This document shows positions 40,590 to 51,574 of a DNA stretch of 64,000 bases, piece by piece. How positions within the stretch are numbered: the first letter of the stretch is position 1; every line of letters starts with the position of its first letter. A program made the position numbers and the translations under genes. The notes below the pieces were generated by a model, which did no database searches, was not told the origin of the DNA, and saw only the letters and a list, made by a program, of their open reading frames with translations. Source of the stretch: Sacculina carcini (taxonomy: Eukaryota > Arthropoda > Thecostraca > Sacculinidae); assembly GCA_916048095.2 (NCBI GenBank), contig OU696584.1, positions 4,863,849 to 4,927,848 of the forward strand, read 5' to 3'.

Positions 40590-41416
40590 AACGGATCAGC
40601 TACATCGGTGAACAATTTGTATCTGAGATATACATGAAGCCTCACCACAGCGGCTCAATCACATCTTGGATGTCTAATGGTCCAAAAAGTGCTAAGTGTG
40701 CAATAGCATATGGGGAATTTGTGAGGGCTTCGAGAAGAGCCACTACACCGGCGACACTTCACTTCCATTAAGACCATTGAGAACCGATTTAGACAAAATG
40801 GCTACCCCGACTATGTGATCAAAAGGAGCAAGAACAAGGCAATTAGAGATATCAGAGTAGACAAGCAAGCTGAAAGCAAGGAAGACAAATATTTTATCAA
40901 ACTACCGTATCTGGGTGAGAGCAGTCGCCGATAATGTTATTCCCTCATCAAGAGAACAGGTCTCCAGGGGAAAATACGGGTGTGGTTCGACCCGGGTAGA
41001 CCGCTGAAGCGGATTTTCGCTCCACCAAGAGAGCGTTTCAGGTGCGCACCACAATGTGATACCTGTGCCACATCCATGAGTCCCGACAGAAAACTGTCGG
41101 AAGAAACTGTTGGAGGAAAAATGTCATATATAAGATATTGTGCACGGTATGTGGAAAAATCTACATTGGTGAGACCTCGCGACCAGTACGTGTAAGGATC
41201 CTCGAACACTCCAACTATAAGCTGGGAGGTCCAATTATAAAGCATTTTATGGAAGAGCATAACAAAATGGAAGTATCGATCAAGTGGACAGTTATACAGA
41301 GCGGAATATTAGACGATGCTACTAGAAGATATGCAGAGGCAGCATACATTCAAGAAAATGACTCCAGCTGCATCATGAACGGCTGCAAAGGAATTGAACT
41401 TAATTGCAAATTCTGA
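40590..41416 (+). pseudogene. PLE-1 RT C-terminus and GIY-YIG endonuclease
   Basis: The RT end reads ISYIGEQFVSEIYMKPHHSG and SITSWMSNGPKSAKCAIAYG, then ENRFRQNGYPDYVIKRSKNK, a pattern specific to Penelope-like RTs just before the endonuclease. The linker FDPGRPLKRIFAPPRERFRC and CDTCATSMSP leads to the GIY-YIG fold: CTVCGKIYIGETSRPVRVRI, LEHSNYK and RRYAEAAYIQENDSSCIMNG. The domain nicks DNA for target-primed integration. Frame shifts or stops occur near 40,770, 40,935 and 41,100, the last probably linked to the extra TCGGAAGAAAC compared with PLE-2. Confidence 0.75.
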
Positions 41417-41580
41417 TTTAATGGTAATATTTATTGCATGTAATTGTCGATTGTTAGTTATATATTATTTACTTAAAAGTGTGTCAAAATCATATACGCG
41501 TGTCTTAATGTTTATATTCATTTATATCTACTAAATATGTTGTGTACTTGGCTCGTCTTTTTGATGTATTTTATAAAACA

Positions 41581-41617
41581 GTACTTGATAAAGCCTTGTT
41601 GAGGCGAAACGTCGTAC
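41581..41617 (+). ncRNA. Hammerhead-like motif in PLE-1
   Basis: It reads GTAC-TTGATAA-AGCC-loop-GGC-GAAA-CGTC-GTAC. Stem I is AGUAC/GUACU (5 bp including one flanking pair), stem II GCC/GGC with a 7-base loop, then GAAA and a UC cleavage position, with an extremely short stem III as in the small Penelope-associated hammerheads. The core CUGAUGA reads UUGAUAA, so C3 is U and G8 is A. Activity is therefore uncertain. Confidence 0.5.
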
Positions 41618-41846
41618 TAATACATAAATAATTGTGCCCGATGAAGTATACTTTTTTCATCATATAACATTACCGGGTACGTGAGTGCAACTTCTTTATG
41701 CGAAATATATATATATATACATATATAATTCGTATTATGTATGCTATTTATGTATACTAGTAAATATATTTTAATTCATTAGATATTTTCAAGATAAATT
41801 AAAATAAGAGTTTCCGAATTTTGAATTTCGAGTTTTCGAATTTCCT

Positions 41847-44278
41847 GTGTTACTTGATGTGCTTCTCGCGTCCTTCTCCAGTTGTTTTCTTATAGTTGGA
41901 GATTTTAATTTCTGGGTCGATCAACCTTCCCGAAATCCTTACTGCTCTCAATTCCTGTCTATGATCCAAACTTACGGTCTATACTCGCCTGTTACCTCAC
42001 CGACTCACATCTCCAGTCACACCCTTGATCTTGTTCTATTTCCATCTCCAGCTCTAGCATCCGACCTATCCCTCCGGATATTCTTGTACTTCCCCCAGAT
42101 ACCATTACTTCTGACCACAGTCTCCTCACTTTCAATCTTCCCTTTCCCAAACCACGTATTTCTACCCCCAGATCGAACAGAAATTACAGAAATTTTGACC
42201 CTCACCTCTTCTCAACTTTATTCTCTCAAATGCTTCCCTCAACTCAATTTCACTCACTTCCCCCTACCCAATTGTACTCTTCTTTTTTCAAGTTTATGTC
42301 TTCTATCAACGAAGCCATATTTCCACTATGTTCATCTTCCAATCGCTCCAATCTTCCTCCTTGGTTCAATCGCAAACTAATCTCTCTCAAACGCGCCCAA
42401 CGCTACCACCAGCGTGTGTGGAAACGCTGTTGCACTACTGCTACGTGGTCATCCTTCTGCTTATCTCGTTCTTTGTATATATCTGCCCTATACTCTGCTA
42501 AACAATCCTACTACAAATCTAAATTATCGTCACTCTCTCGCTGTCCTAAATCTCTGTGGTCCTCGCTTAACTCATTGAGTGGCCTGCAAAACCCAAGTCT
42601 TTCGTCTTCTCTCTCTGCCTCCGACCTTGCTGTATTTTTTTCCGATAAAATCTAAATTACCATTTCTAGTTTTTCTTCTCCTAACTCCCGCTTGACTCAC
42701 ACTAAATCCCACGATCATCTTACTCACTTTTCACATCTAGAGCTTCCTGATATCATCACTATCATTTCTACAACAAACATTTCGCTTTCCCCTGCGGACC
42801 CCATAAATTTTCGGGCCCTATCAGACTCTATTTTGCTCCTGGTTCCCTTTATATTGCATTTAATCAATAGCTCTTTCCTACATGGTGTATTTTTTCCTGA
42901 GAAGCATGGAGTCATCCTTCCGATACTCAAAAAACCTTCACTCGATCCCTCGCTATGTAGCATTTACCGTCCTATTTCTCTACTCAACTTTCCCTCTAAA
43001 CTCCTCGAGTCTGCTATTTATTCTCAACTTGCGCCATTCATCAACAAATTCCTTGACCCCTTCCAATCGGGTTTCAAGTCTGCTCACTCTACTGAATCTG
43101 TCCTAACCTCCGTTACTACTACTGTTTTTTCTCATTTTTCATTCGGTAAATCTGCTTTGCTTATCCTCCTTGATCTGTCAGTAGCCTTTGACTTAGTTGA
43201 CCATTCAATTTTATCAGAGATCTCTCCTTTCTTGGTGTGTACTCTTCAGCGCTCTCTCTTCTACATTCTTATCTTACTGATCGTTCCTACTCGGTGTAAT
43301 TCAATTCCACTACTTCTATGCGATCTCCTCTATTTTCAGGTGTGCCACAAGGTTCTATTCTAGCCCCGCTTCTATTCAATCTGTACATGTCTTCTCTATG
43401 TCCTATTCTCCGTCGCTATTCTGTGCAGTTCCACGTCTACGCAGACGACATACAAAATAATTATTCCTCTTCCCTTGCCCCATGCTTCGTTCCTATCAGA
43501 CATTATCTATGATATTTCTTCCTGGTGTGTTTCTCGCAGTCTCCTTCTTAACACATCCAAATCAGAATTCTTCATTCTACATCTTCCTCGCATAACACCT
43601 CCGCTGCTCCCTTTACCTCTATCTCAAAGTGTTCGTGATCTCGGAGTCATTCTGGATTCGTCACTTTCTTGTTCTGCAAATATTTCTGCTGTTGCTCGCA
43701 CTTGTCATCTCATTCTACGTTCGCTATATCCTATCCGCCCTTTTCTCGACCGTCCCTCAGCTATTAAACTGATTCATTGTTTCATCTTTTCAAGAATCAA
43801 CTACTTTAATTCTTTATATTTCCATGTACCTCGCTCATCTCTGAAAATTATGCAACATGTCATTAATAAATATTGTCGTTTCGTGTTTTCTCTTTCCCAC
43901 TTTCGTCATACCTCACCCTATCTCTACAATCTTTGATGGCTTCCGATCATCCCTCGCATCCACTTTAAGATTTGCTGTCTTGTTTATAAACTTTTGCATG
44001 ACCCTCGGCAATCTACATACCTCTCACAGCTTCTTACACTCTCTAATAACTTTCTTTCCCGTAATCCACTCCCTTTATCCTGTTCACGAACCCTCAATGA
44101 ATCTACCTGGTCTAGTAAATCCTTCCCTTTCTATGCTCCATGTTTGTACAACTCTATTCCCTCCCATGTTATCTCCTCCACATCCTTATCATCGTTTTCC
44201 TCTTCTCTACGCAATTATCTCTTTGATAAATGTTTTGATCATGACTCTCACTCTCTTACTCCTTACGCTTCGCTCTGA
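41847..44278 (+). pseudogene. LINE-C ORF2 (endonuclease-reverse transcriptase)
   Basis: The endonuclease has FLIVGDFNFWVDQPSRNPYC (GDFN) and SPTHISSHTLDLVLFPSP. The linker includes WFNRKLISLKRAQRYHQRVW (about 42,360). The RT shows KKPSLDPSLCSIYRPISLLN, FQSGFKSAHSTESVLTSVTT, LLDLSVAFDLVDHSIL, GVPQGSILAPLLFNLYMSSL and YADD (43,438-43,449). The end domain has RDLGVILDSSLSCSANISAV and TWSSKSFPFYAPCLYNSIPS, then NYLFDKCFDHDS. At least five frame changes occur (near 42,110, 42,230, 42,655, 43,215 and 43,460). It is the + strand counterpart of LINE-B and LINE-D but not a copy of either by eye. Confidence 0.8.
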
Positions 44279-44349
44279 GCCGTCATACCGTACCCGTCTC
44301 GCTTGATATATTTACTAGAAGTCTTGTTGTGCTCTTTCTTACTGTCATG

Positions 44350-44575
44350 TTTCAATTTTGCGGTGTGTGTGCATGAGTATGTTTGTGTGCGTGTGTGTGT
44401 TTGTGTGTGTGTGTGTTTGTGTGAGTGTGTGTGTGCTTGTGGGTGTGTGTATTGTCCGCATGTTTGTTTTCCCTAAGCGGCGTGTCTTACTTATTTGTTT
44501 ATATTTTTGCACCAAGATTTGTCTTTTCGCGCGTGTGTTTCAATGTGCGCTATACAAATAAAAGTTAATAATAAA
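44350..44575 (+). repeat. TG-rich 3' UTR and 3' end of LINE-C
   Basis: An imperfect (TG)n stretch at 44,360-44,455 precedes TCGCGCGTGTGTTTCAATGT and GCGCTATACAAATAAAAG. Cys/Val ORFs here are artefacts. Confidence 0.7.
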
Positions 44576-45130
44576 GTCACTTGAGCACCAACGTCAAATC
44601 AAGAAGAATTGTTCTCGCGCACTGTAAAGTGGTGTGCGATTTGTTGCACACACATGACTGTCCATTGAGACGTGCAATACTGACACACATGGCTGCAGAT
44701 GCACAGAATTGGGCTGCAATACCACGCCATATTAGTACGCTATACCCTCCGGAGAGGGCAACATCCAAATGGAGAAATTATCTATTGGTCCCCACTCATA
44801 TCACACACCTCCAAATGGTGGAAAACGAGTGTTCTGTGTGATTCTTAAATAGAGGTTCTGTGTTATTCTTAAATAGAGGTTCTGTGTGATTTTTAAATGA
44901 ATGTTGTAGGGAATACATTGACTTCAGCTTGTCGACTGACAACAGTTGACTTTTGCAAGATGATTGGTAGAGACGTGTGGCTTATTAGGACAAACAATAG
45001 ATATAGACATATACACAGGTATATTATTAGACATAGACAAAGTAGGCGTCGGCCTGGGATTCCAGATTGGTGAGGACCTCGAACAGGAATCATACAGGAA
45101 TTATTACTTTCGTATAATATTGACAATTCA
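44576..45130. other. Unassigned, with a 24-bp tandem repeat
   Basis: GTTCTGTGTGATTCTTAAATAGAG-type units repeat three times at 44,833-44,903. An 86-codon + strand ORF (44,581-44,841) matches no family I recognise. Nothing else is supported. Confidence 0.4.
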
Positions 45131-45149
45131 CAATGTATCGGAGACTTGT

Positions 45150-45600
45150 GTTCGGTTTCGTCTCACATCATTCTACCGAATCTTTTTCACTTTGCCTTGT
45201 AAATGGTATCTTCCAATCCTTTGCCTCCAGTGATTCAGTCCTCCTCGTCCTACTTGATCTTTCCTCCGCCTTCCGTCTTGTAAATCACCCTATATTGCTC
45301 AAATACCTCGCTTCTGCTGGCTTATCCTCTTTTGCTCTCTCAATCATGACTTCATATTTTTCAGACCGTTTTTTTCTGTGCGTTCTAAGTCATCCTTTTC
45401 TTCCCCTCTTTTGTTTTCTAACGGTGTGCCTAGGAGCTCTATCCTTGGTCTTCTCCTATTCAATCTGTATATATCTTCTATCTGCTCTATTCTACGTAAA
45501 TTCCCCAATTCATACCATATCTACGCTGATGATCTGTAACTATACATCCCGTTATCAAAATTCTCTTATAATCTGCTCTATTTCAAAAAGGAATACAAAT
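45150..45600 (+). pseudogene. LINE RT fragment (LINE-H)
   Basis: VLLVLLDLSSAFRLVNHPIL and SSFALSIMTSYFSDRF are the RT palm motifs of the CR1/L2 type. With frame changes, SILGLLLFNLYISSI and HIYADDL follow (to about 45,535). Both ends are truncated: upstream is unrecognised sequence, and downstream begins a Helitron-like fragment. Confidence 0.7.
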
Positions 45601-45735
45601 TTAAATAGACCTAAGTAAACTCCTAAAAAGTTTTAACCAATAGAAAAGTCTAAATATGAATGTTTTTATTTTATGTTGTGGCAAAATATTTTCCCTCGAA
45701 CAGCCTCTTAGTTAAACCCGCCCGTCGTGCTGAAC
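45600..45735 (-). repeat. Helitron-like fragment with one hairpin motif
   Basis: CCAATAGAAAAGTCTAAATA and AAACCCGCCCGTCGTGCTGA (45,714) match the repeated blocks at 26.9-27.1 kb and 39.4-39.5 kb. Confidence 0.65.
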
Positions 45736-46030
45736 GATTTAATATTATTATTATTATTAATTACAGGCAAATCCAGTAGCATGGGAAGAGTGCAAGCACT
45801 ATTACCACCCTAAGGTGGCCCCATGTACCGGAAGCGCCCAAAAGATTCAGAGAGAAAGAGAGTTCGAAAAGAAAAAAGTCTAGAAAGAGAGTTGGAAAGA
45901 AAATAATAAATAAATAACAATAAATAATAAACCATCATCCGATAACAATCCATAATGTCACTCCGCCCACGTTCCTCAATAAATAATAACAATCATCAAT
46001 AAATATGTGATTAGGTAAATAACAGCCATC
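45736..46030 (-). repeat. LINE tail with (AAT)n end, second copy
   Basis: (ATT)n, then AATTACAGGCAAATCCAGTA and GGCCCCATGTACCGGAAGCG, then CATCATCCGATAACAATCCA. These match 15,655-15,880 with small differences. Confidence 0.65.
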
Positions 46031-46084
46031 AATTAATAAGAATAAATATTAAAAAATAAGTAATAAATAACAATCAAGAACAAT

Positions 46085-46390
46085 AAATATGATTCAATAA
46101 GAAACATCCAACAATAAATATATATATGATTCAATAAGTAACAACAACACAAATAAATATGATACAATAAACAACAACACCAATAAATATGATTCAATAA
46201 ACAACAACAACAATAAATATGATTCAATAAACAGCAACAACAATAAATATGATTCAATATACAACAACAACAATAAATATGATTCAATAAACAGCAACAA
46301 CAATAAATATGATTCAATAAACAGCAACAACAATAAATATGATTCAATAAGCAACAACAGCCAACACTGAGTAAAAGTATAATTTAATAA
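46085..46390 (-). repeat. 30-bp minisatellite, reverse copy
   Basis: About nine units of ATATGATTCAATAA with AACAACAACAAT spacers, the reverse complement of the 4,934-5,220 array. Both arrays end at the same AGCCAACACTGAGTAAAAGT edge, which points to a common ancestor rather than independent expansion. Confidence 0.9.
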
Positions 46391-46550
46391 ATAACAACAA
46401 CCAATAATAAATCATATGGTATATAAATAGTAATATGGTATGTATATAATGGTAATAAATAGAGAGTAATATAAGAATAAATATAAATAAATAGAAAATA
46501 TATAACAATAAGCATGAATAAATAACAATAAATATAAATAACTATACAAT

Positions 46551-49500
46551 TAATAAGACTCCACAGTCAATTCCGCTCTTTCAGTAGCATTTCATTTACT
46601 TGGGCCTTGAATATCTTCAAATTGTTCTGCGAGAAAGCCTCCTCCTTCAACATGTTCCAAGTAGACACAGTGGCCGGAAGAAAGCAACGTTGGAATTGTT
46701 TTGTACGACAACGAATTGGAGCCATGCACTGGGAATGCCGTTTGGATGTAAACCGTGTGCTTCTTGCTGCCAGGAAATCATCAGGAATTGACTTGCTCAT
46801 CGGATGATGGTCGTTGTGCTTGATCTTGTACAGCATGCACACGCTGCTGACCTTTCGACGATGGCAAAGATCACCAAGAACCAAGTCACCACAGAGGAAC
46901 TTGCAAGTTCTAACAACTCTGTTGATGAGATTGAGGTGACAATCCGCAGCAGAAGACCACACGGGGGCGCAGTACTCCAGAATTGGCAAAATGAAAGAGC
47001 GAAAACAACTTTTTGAGATTGTGCTGCTACCGAACATCCGATATGCCTTTCTTATAATTCCCAGTTTCCGCGATGCCGAACAAACTAGCTTCCGAATGTG
47101 ACTCTCAAACGTCAGCTTTGAGTCTACATGTACTCCCAATATTTTGAGCTCATCACACACGCTGAGTTGGGCGTCATTTATGAGGATAGCTCCATGTGAA
47201 GGCTGAACGGTACGTGACCCAGAAACCAACAAGCATTTAGATTTCGAAGTGTTGAGCATCATATTCCACCTCTCACACCACTTCAGGACGCTGCTCAGAT
47301 CGTCGTTGACCGTTTGACGCACCTGTGGTCTGTCCGAAGGAGATGAAATTACAGCCATCAAGGTGATATTATCAGCATATCCATATACAGGGTTGCGTGT
47401 GGGTGTGTACAGGTCAGCGGTGTGAATGTTGAACAAAATAGGACCCAACACACTTCCCTGTGGGACACCGGACACAATGCTCTGCCAGCCACTGTATGCT
47501 CCATCGATGGCAACACGTTGTACGCGATTGGAGAGAAATTGATGCAAAACACTTAGCAAGCGGCCGCCGACTCCAATGTTTCTCAGTTTTTGCAACAAGC
47601 CCTGGTGACTCACTCGGTCAAATGCTGCCGAGAAATCCATCTGCATAATCCAGGCTTCACTGCCTTTGTCTAGCACTTGCTGGAGCTCATGCGTGATAGT
47701 AAGCATAGCGTCAGTCGTGCTGAGTTTTTTGCGGTATGCAAATTGGTTTTCCGACTGCAGATTGTTGCTCTCCAGGTACTTGGACAGTCTGGAAGATATC
47801 AAGTGCTCGAATATTTTGGACAGAATCGGCGTAATTGATATCGGCCGGTAGTTTGCAACATCAGCTGAATCGGTTCCTTTTGGTATGGGCGTGATATTCG
47901 CAACCCGCCAACATGATGGAAACGAACCAGTCTTCATCAAGCGCCTGAAAAGAGCACTGAGCTTCGGAGCTAGAGTATCTGCCGTGTTCTTGAAAAATAG
48001 CGGAAACATATTCAGAGGGTCTGTTCCTCCGTGGGCATCAAGGTTTTTCATGAGATTCGCCACTTCATTTGATCGGAAGGCAATGCCTTTGATTTTCGGG
48101 GCGAGGATAGATGAATCGTCAGACGGAATGGACCCTTGACATTGCTTGGTATTGAAGTAATTCATAAGCAACTCTGCCTTCTCTGTTGGGCTGCTTTCGA
48201 GCTCACCGTTCGCTGAAAATAAAGGAGGGACAGACAGGTCATGTCCAAACACTGACGATTTCAACGTTGACCACCATTTGTGGGCGTCATTGGCAGATGT
48301 TAGCTTTTCAGCAAGTTTCTTTGAGTGACGTGTTTCCGCTTCTGAATACACATGTTCAGCATGCCGTCTGGCCTCAGTGTAGACATTCCATGAATCCGCT
48401 GAGCGTGATTAAAGCCACTTGTGGTAAGCCTCCTGCTTGAATTCACTTGCGCTGCGACATACGTTGGTGAACCAGGCTTTGTCATGAGAGCGAAAACGTA
48501 GTTTTTTAGTAGGCACTCTCCTTGAGATGACATCGGTAATGTATTTGTTCAATGCATCGATGGGGCATTCCTTCTTCTGCAGACTTGAAACTTTAATTGC
48601 TTTAAATTCATTATTCACCTTCACCCAGTCAACATTGTTCTTCATGTGCACGAGCCTTGAAATCGTGTACGGAGAAACCTTCTGTCTCAATGTCAACTTC
48701 ACGGACAGCGACGAGTGATCTGAACTTCCTATTGGAGCTTCCTCGTTTACACTCACGATATCTGAGACGTCAGTCATAACCAAGTCCAAACAGTTTCCCG
48801 CTTGATGTGTGGGACCGGACATCATTTGGGAGCAGCCAGAAATGTTGCAGAAACCATGTGCTGCTCTACCATGAGCGCCTGTAGGAGATGTCGACAAGAG
48901 CCACTCACGGTGATGGGCGTTCATGTCTCCCACAAATACAAATGCTGACTTGGTGTCCTTCTCCTGAATTGTTGACATGGCTGACAAGAGACATTCGTAG
49001 ATAGAGTCGTTACTGTCTGGATTTCGGTAGGCTCCAAAGACGTAAAAATTCATCAAGGCGGTGTTGACACGCAGCAGCATAACTTCATGACAAGTGCAGT
49101 CGTGCGCTGTAATTCTCGTAGCTGAAAAGCCTTTGCGTACGTACACTGCCACGCCACGCCGCCTGTTTTTTGAGTCACGTTTGATTAGCAATGGCTTACT
49201 GAAACCTGGCATCAAGAGCTCAGATTGGTCCCGATAATCGGACACAAGCATTTCGGCACAGATAACGATGTCCGTGGAGCGACTGGCTGCTGTCAAATCT
49301 CTGATGTTCTTATACAAGCCTCTGATGTAGGCGAAAAGTATATTTGAAAATCGTTTTTGTGGTCGAGCAGGACCGGGATTCATTTCAACATCGCCACACA
49401 TCATCAGCAGAAACGACAAATCCACGGTGTGAGAAGGCACACAAACAACGCAAAGCAAACATACAAATAAACACATAATGCACGACGCATGCGAGCACAA

Positions 49501-49602
49501 AAACACAACACATAACACATGCATGACCGACGACATGACATGACGGTGACCGTCAGCGAAGCGTAGACAGCCGGGCATACTTGGCTGAATATCAGCACAC
49601 AT
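46551..49602 (-). mobile_element. LINE-E, APE-type non-LTR retrotransposon with nearly full ORF2
   Basis: One - strand frame of about 1,012 codons carries endonuclease, RT and C-terminal domain with a single stop. The 3' end on the - strand reads GTGGAGTCTTATTAATTG, shared by the 55-base copy at 39,077. Upstream, 49,590-49,645 is partly repeated at 49,790-49,850 (GTTTACGTCAGTG then TTCTAAGTGCTC), perhaps 5' UTR or a flanking duplication. Confidence 0.85.
46567..49602 (-). pseudogene. LINE-E ORF2 with 2A-like motif, one nonsense codon and YADN active site
   Basis: The N-terminus is hydrophobic and Cys-rich (residues about 25-68), followed by CGDVEMNPGP (69-78), a 2A-like ribosome-skipping motif. 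The endonuclease has GVAVYVRKGFSATRITAHDC, FVGDMNAHHREW and GSSDHSSLSV. A TAA at 48,409-48,411 interrupts the frame after HKWL. The RT continues with NYRPISITPILSKIFEHLIS, MQMDFSAAFDRVSHQGLLQK and GVPQGSVLGPILFN. The active-site box reads YADN (47,368-47,379) instead of YADD, losing a catalytic Asp. The C-terminal domain ends LKIFKAQVNEMLLKERN. Two independent point lesions in an otherwise intact gene suggest a fairly young dead copy, or a lineage kept going in trans. Confidence 0.85.
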
Positions 49603-49604
49603 TA

Positions 49605-50595
49605 GTTTACGTCAGTGATTCTTGACCTTTCTAAGTGCTCTATGAATTAAACACCATTATAATAGAGGTCTCACTTTGGGGAAATGCAGTTACGAGCAGC
49701 CGACGGAATGGACCCTTGCATTGGAAACGTGGAAACGACCCTGCATATCACATTCACAAAAAGAACCAGCATGCTGCAAGTATAGCGCATGAATATCAGC
49801 ACATTTTTGTTTACGTCAGTGGTTCTTAACATTTCTAAGTGCTCGCACGCCTTTCAAATCATCAATCAGTTCTCGCTCCCCCTGGATTCTTGATAGCTAT
49901 ATGAAAACATGAAAAAGCAAACGACGCAATACGAAAACATTTTTATTCAATATTCATTCATATAGCTTCAAAGGAATGAGCAAAACTACGTTATTCCGAT
50001 AAAATATAATGCATAGGTTAAACGTTTAATTTTTCTTATAAATATGACAGAAATCAACGCACCCCCTAGGATCCATGCTCGCACTCCCGGTTAAGAGCCC
50101 CTGGTTCGGCAGGAAAGGCAAGTGAAGGCAAAAGCCAACAGGAAAAAAGAGGAGGTGTACAGAATATACACGGCTTTGCATGTTCGGTCAGACAACTGCT
50201 GCCCAGGGGGATGTAGCGAGGGGCTGACACTAAAGCTTGAGTCTTCCTTGAATAGAAGCACGTGCAAGAAGCATGTCCTTGGATGTTGCAGCCAGTATGC
50301 ACGTGCAACACACGCTGCAACATGGGCGTCTTTTTGATGTTTTTCTACGTGCAAAAGGTGTTGCCGCCAAGCGTTTAACGCCCACGTATATTTTTGTAAT
50401 TTTGTGCTTCTAAACACTATTGACAGTCATATGATAAAATAATTCAATTTATTTTTTGTAGCAAAATGAGTATGTGAATGTTATTTTTATCGTGTTGAAA
50501 TGGATTAACACGGTGAAGTTCTTGACGGAAAGAGGCAGGCTATAACAGACAATTTTGTATGATGCTTGTCACTGTGACGATTTAGAAACGAAAAG
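49605..50595. other. No clear gene
   Basis: It contains the partial duplication noted beside LINE-E. A short echo of LINE-E sequence (GACGGAATGGACCCTTG) appears at 49,700 and 48,123. An ORF on the - strand (50,091-50,417) resembles no family I know. Confidence 0.35.
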
Positions 50596-50599
50596 GTGA

Positions 50600-50880
50600 G
50601 AAAACCACACACAGTGTATTAGACAGCAAACGCTAAGCTCAACGCTACCCCAACAAGGACAAACCCAGACACGACAGCACAAGTTACTGGTCACTTGCCC
50701 TGCACACGCACATACATACAGAGACACGCGGTCAATGACCCGCGTGCGTCACAGGTCAAACATGAGCCTCTAGTCGCGAACACACAAGCGCACATACACA
50801 CAGACAAACCGGTTGTACACTAAAACGAAACACACGCAGATATAGCAATGGGCGTAAACAACGTGACAATGAGACTACAA
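50600..50880 (-). repeat. Possible 3' LTR of a gypsy fragment
   Basis: On the - strand a polypurine-like CACTAAGGGAGTAT is followed by TGTAGTCTCATTG (50,880 downward), the same junction style as gypsy-3 (GGGGGGAGTAT then TGTACAG). The distal end is not defined. Confidence 0.4.
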
Positions 50881-50887
50881 TACTCCC

Positions 50888-51400
50888 TTAGTGGAGTGAC
50901 AATAAAACATGGCTAGAAATAATCACAACATTTAAGCACCATTGCACCACCCTGTAAAAACTTGTGCGTTTGGTCAGATGTTGAAACAGTTCGCTATCAG
51001 ATTGCCTCCCTCGATCAGTGACAGCGTGGATTGGCACATCAAAGCGGGCAACCCATGTCTCAAAGAAGGAGTGAGCGACATACTCAGATGTAATATCAGA
51101 CAGCGGAACTGCTTCCATCCAGCGAGTGGCTCGATCTATGCACGTTTACACATAGCGCAACGGCAGAAAACACGAGAACGATGCCTGCTCAAGCAGAGGT
51201 CCAATGATATCTATGTGGACGGTTTCGAAACGGCCGGCGGCTTCAGGGAACTTTAGCACTGGAGGTTTCGTGTGTTGGTGAAATTTTGTCCGCTGACAGT
51301 TAGTACAGCACCGTTTAATTAGTCCATTGGATTGTTTTCGATAGTCGAAACGGTTGCATTGAATAATTATTTTTTTATATTTTTTTTCATATTCTCCCAA
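50888..51400 (-). pseudogene. Integrase fragment of a gypsy-3-like element
   Basis: 51,400-51,146 carries LIKRCCTNCQRTKFHQHTKP and AAGRFETVHIDIIGPL, the end of the zinc finger and the first catalytic Asp. 51,118-50,888 gives EAVPLSDITSEYVAHSFFET and DVPIHAVTDRGRQSDSELFQ with the second Asp. The end after the second Asp is deleted, so the Glu and the tail are missing. It closely resembles the integrase at 63.3-63.9 kb. Confidence 0.75.
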
Positions 51401-51574
51401 TTGTTTGCATTCATATCTTCCCTATTTCTTGAATCTTAATTCTGTGCACTTTCTCTTTTCATTTTTATTATTTTTGACAGATGAATTGACAAGCGGCACG
51501 CGCTACCCGTCTCATTCAGCTCTGGCCAAAATCAGTCTGTCATCCAACTACGACAACGACAACGACACGACAAC

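Larger units (their letters stand above)
40575..41720 (+). mobile_element. Penelope-like element, 5'-truncated (PLE-1)
   Basis: It contains the end of the Penelope-type RT, a GIY-YIG endonuclease domain, a hammerhead-like motif and a 3' tail CTTCTTTATGCGAAATATAT. The second copy at 60.0-61.16 kb shares everything from about 40,963 onward. The 5' edge replaces Helitron-like sequence at 40,574. No target duplication was identified. Confidence 0.8.
41840..44575 (+). mobile_element. LINE-C, CR1/L2-type, 5' truncated and frame-broken
   Basis: Endonuclease, RT and C-terminal domain follow in order on the + strand and end at GTGCGCTATACAAATAAAAG with an ATA-rich tail (44,545-44,575). A TG-rich 3' UTR precedes the tail (44,350-44,460). 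The element begins in mid-endonuclease after an AT-rich stretch. Confidence 0.8.

Noticed and set aside
41636-41680. CCCGATGAAGTATAC with CATTACCGGG at the PLE 3' ends as a second hammerhead
   Set aside because: It can form a stem-loop but lacks the GAAA and stem II arrangement, so a ribozyme call is not supported.
47460-47648. Small + strand ORFs opposite LINE-E and opposite gypsy-3
   Set aside because: Antisense shadows without independent motifs.
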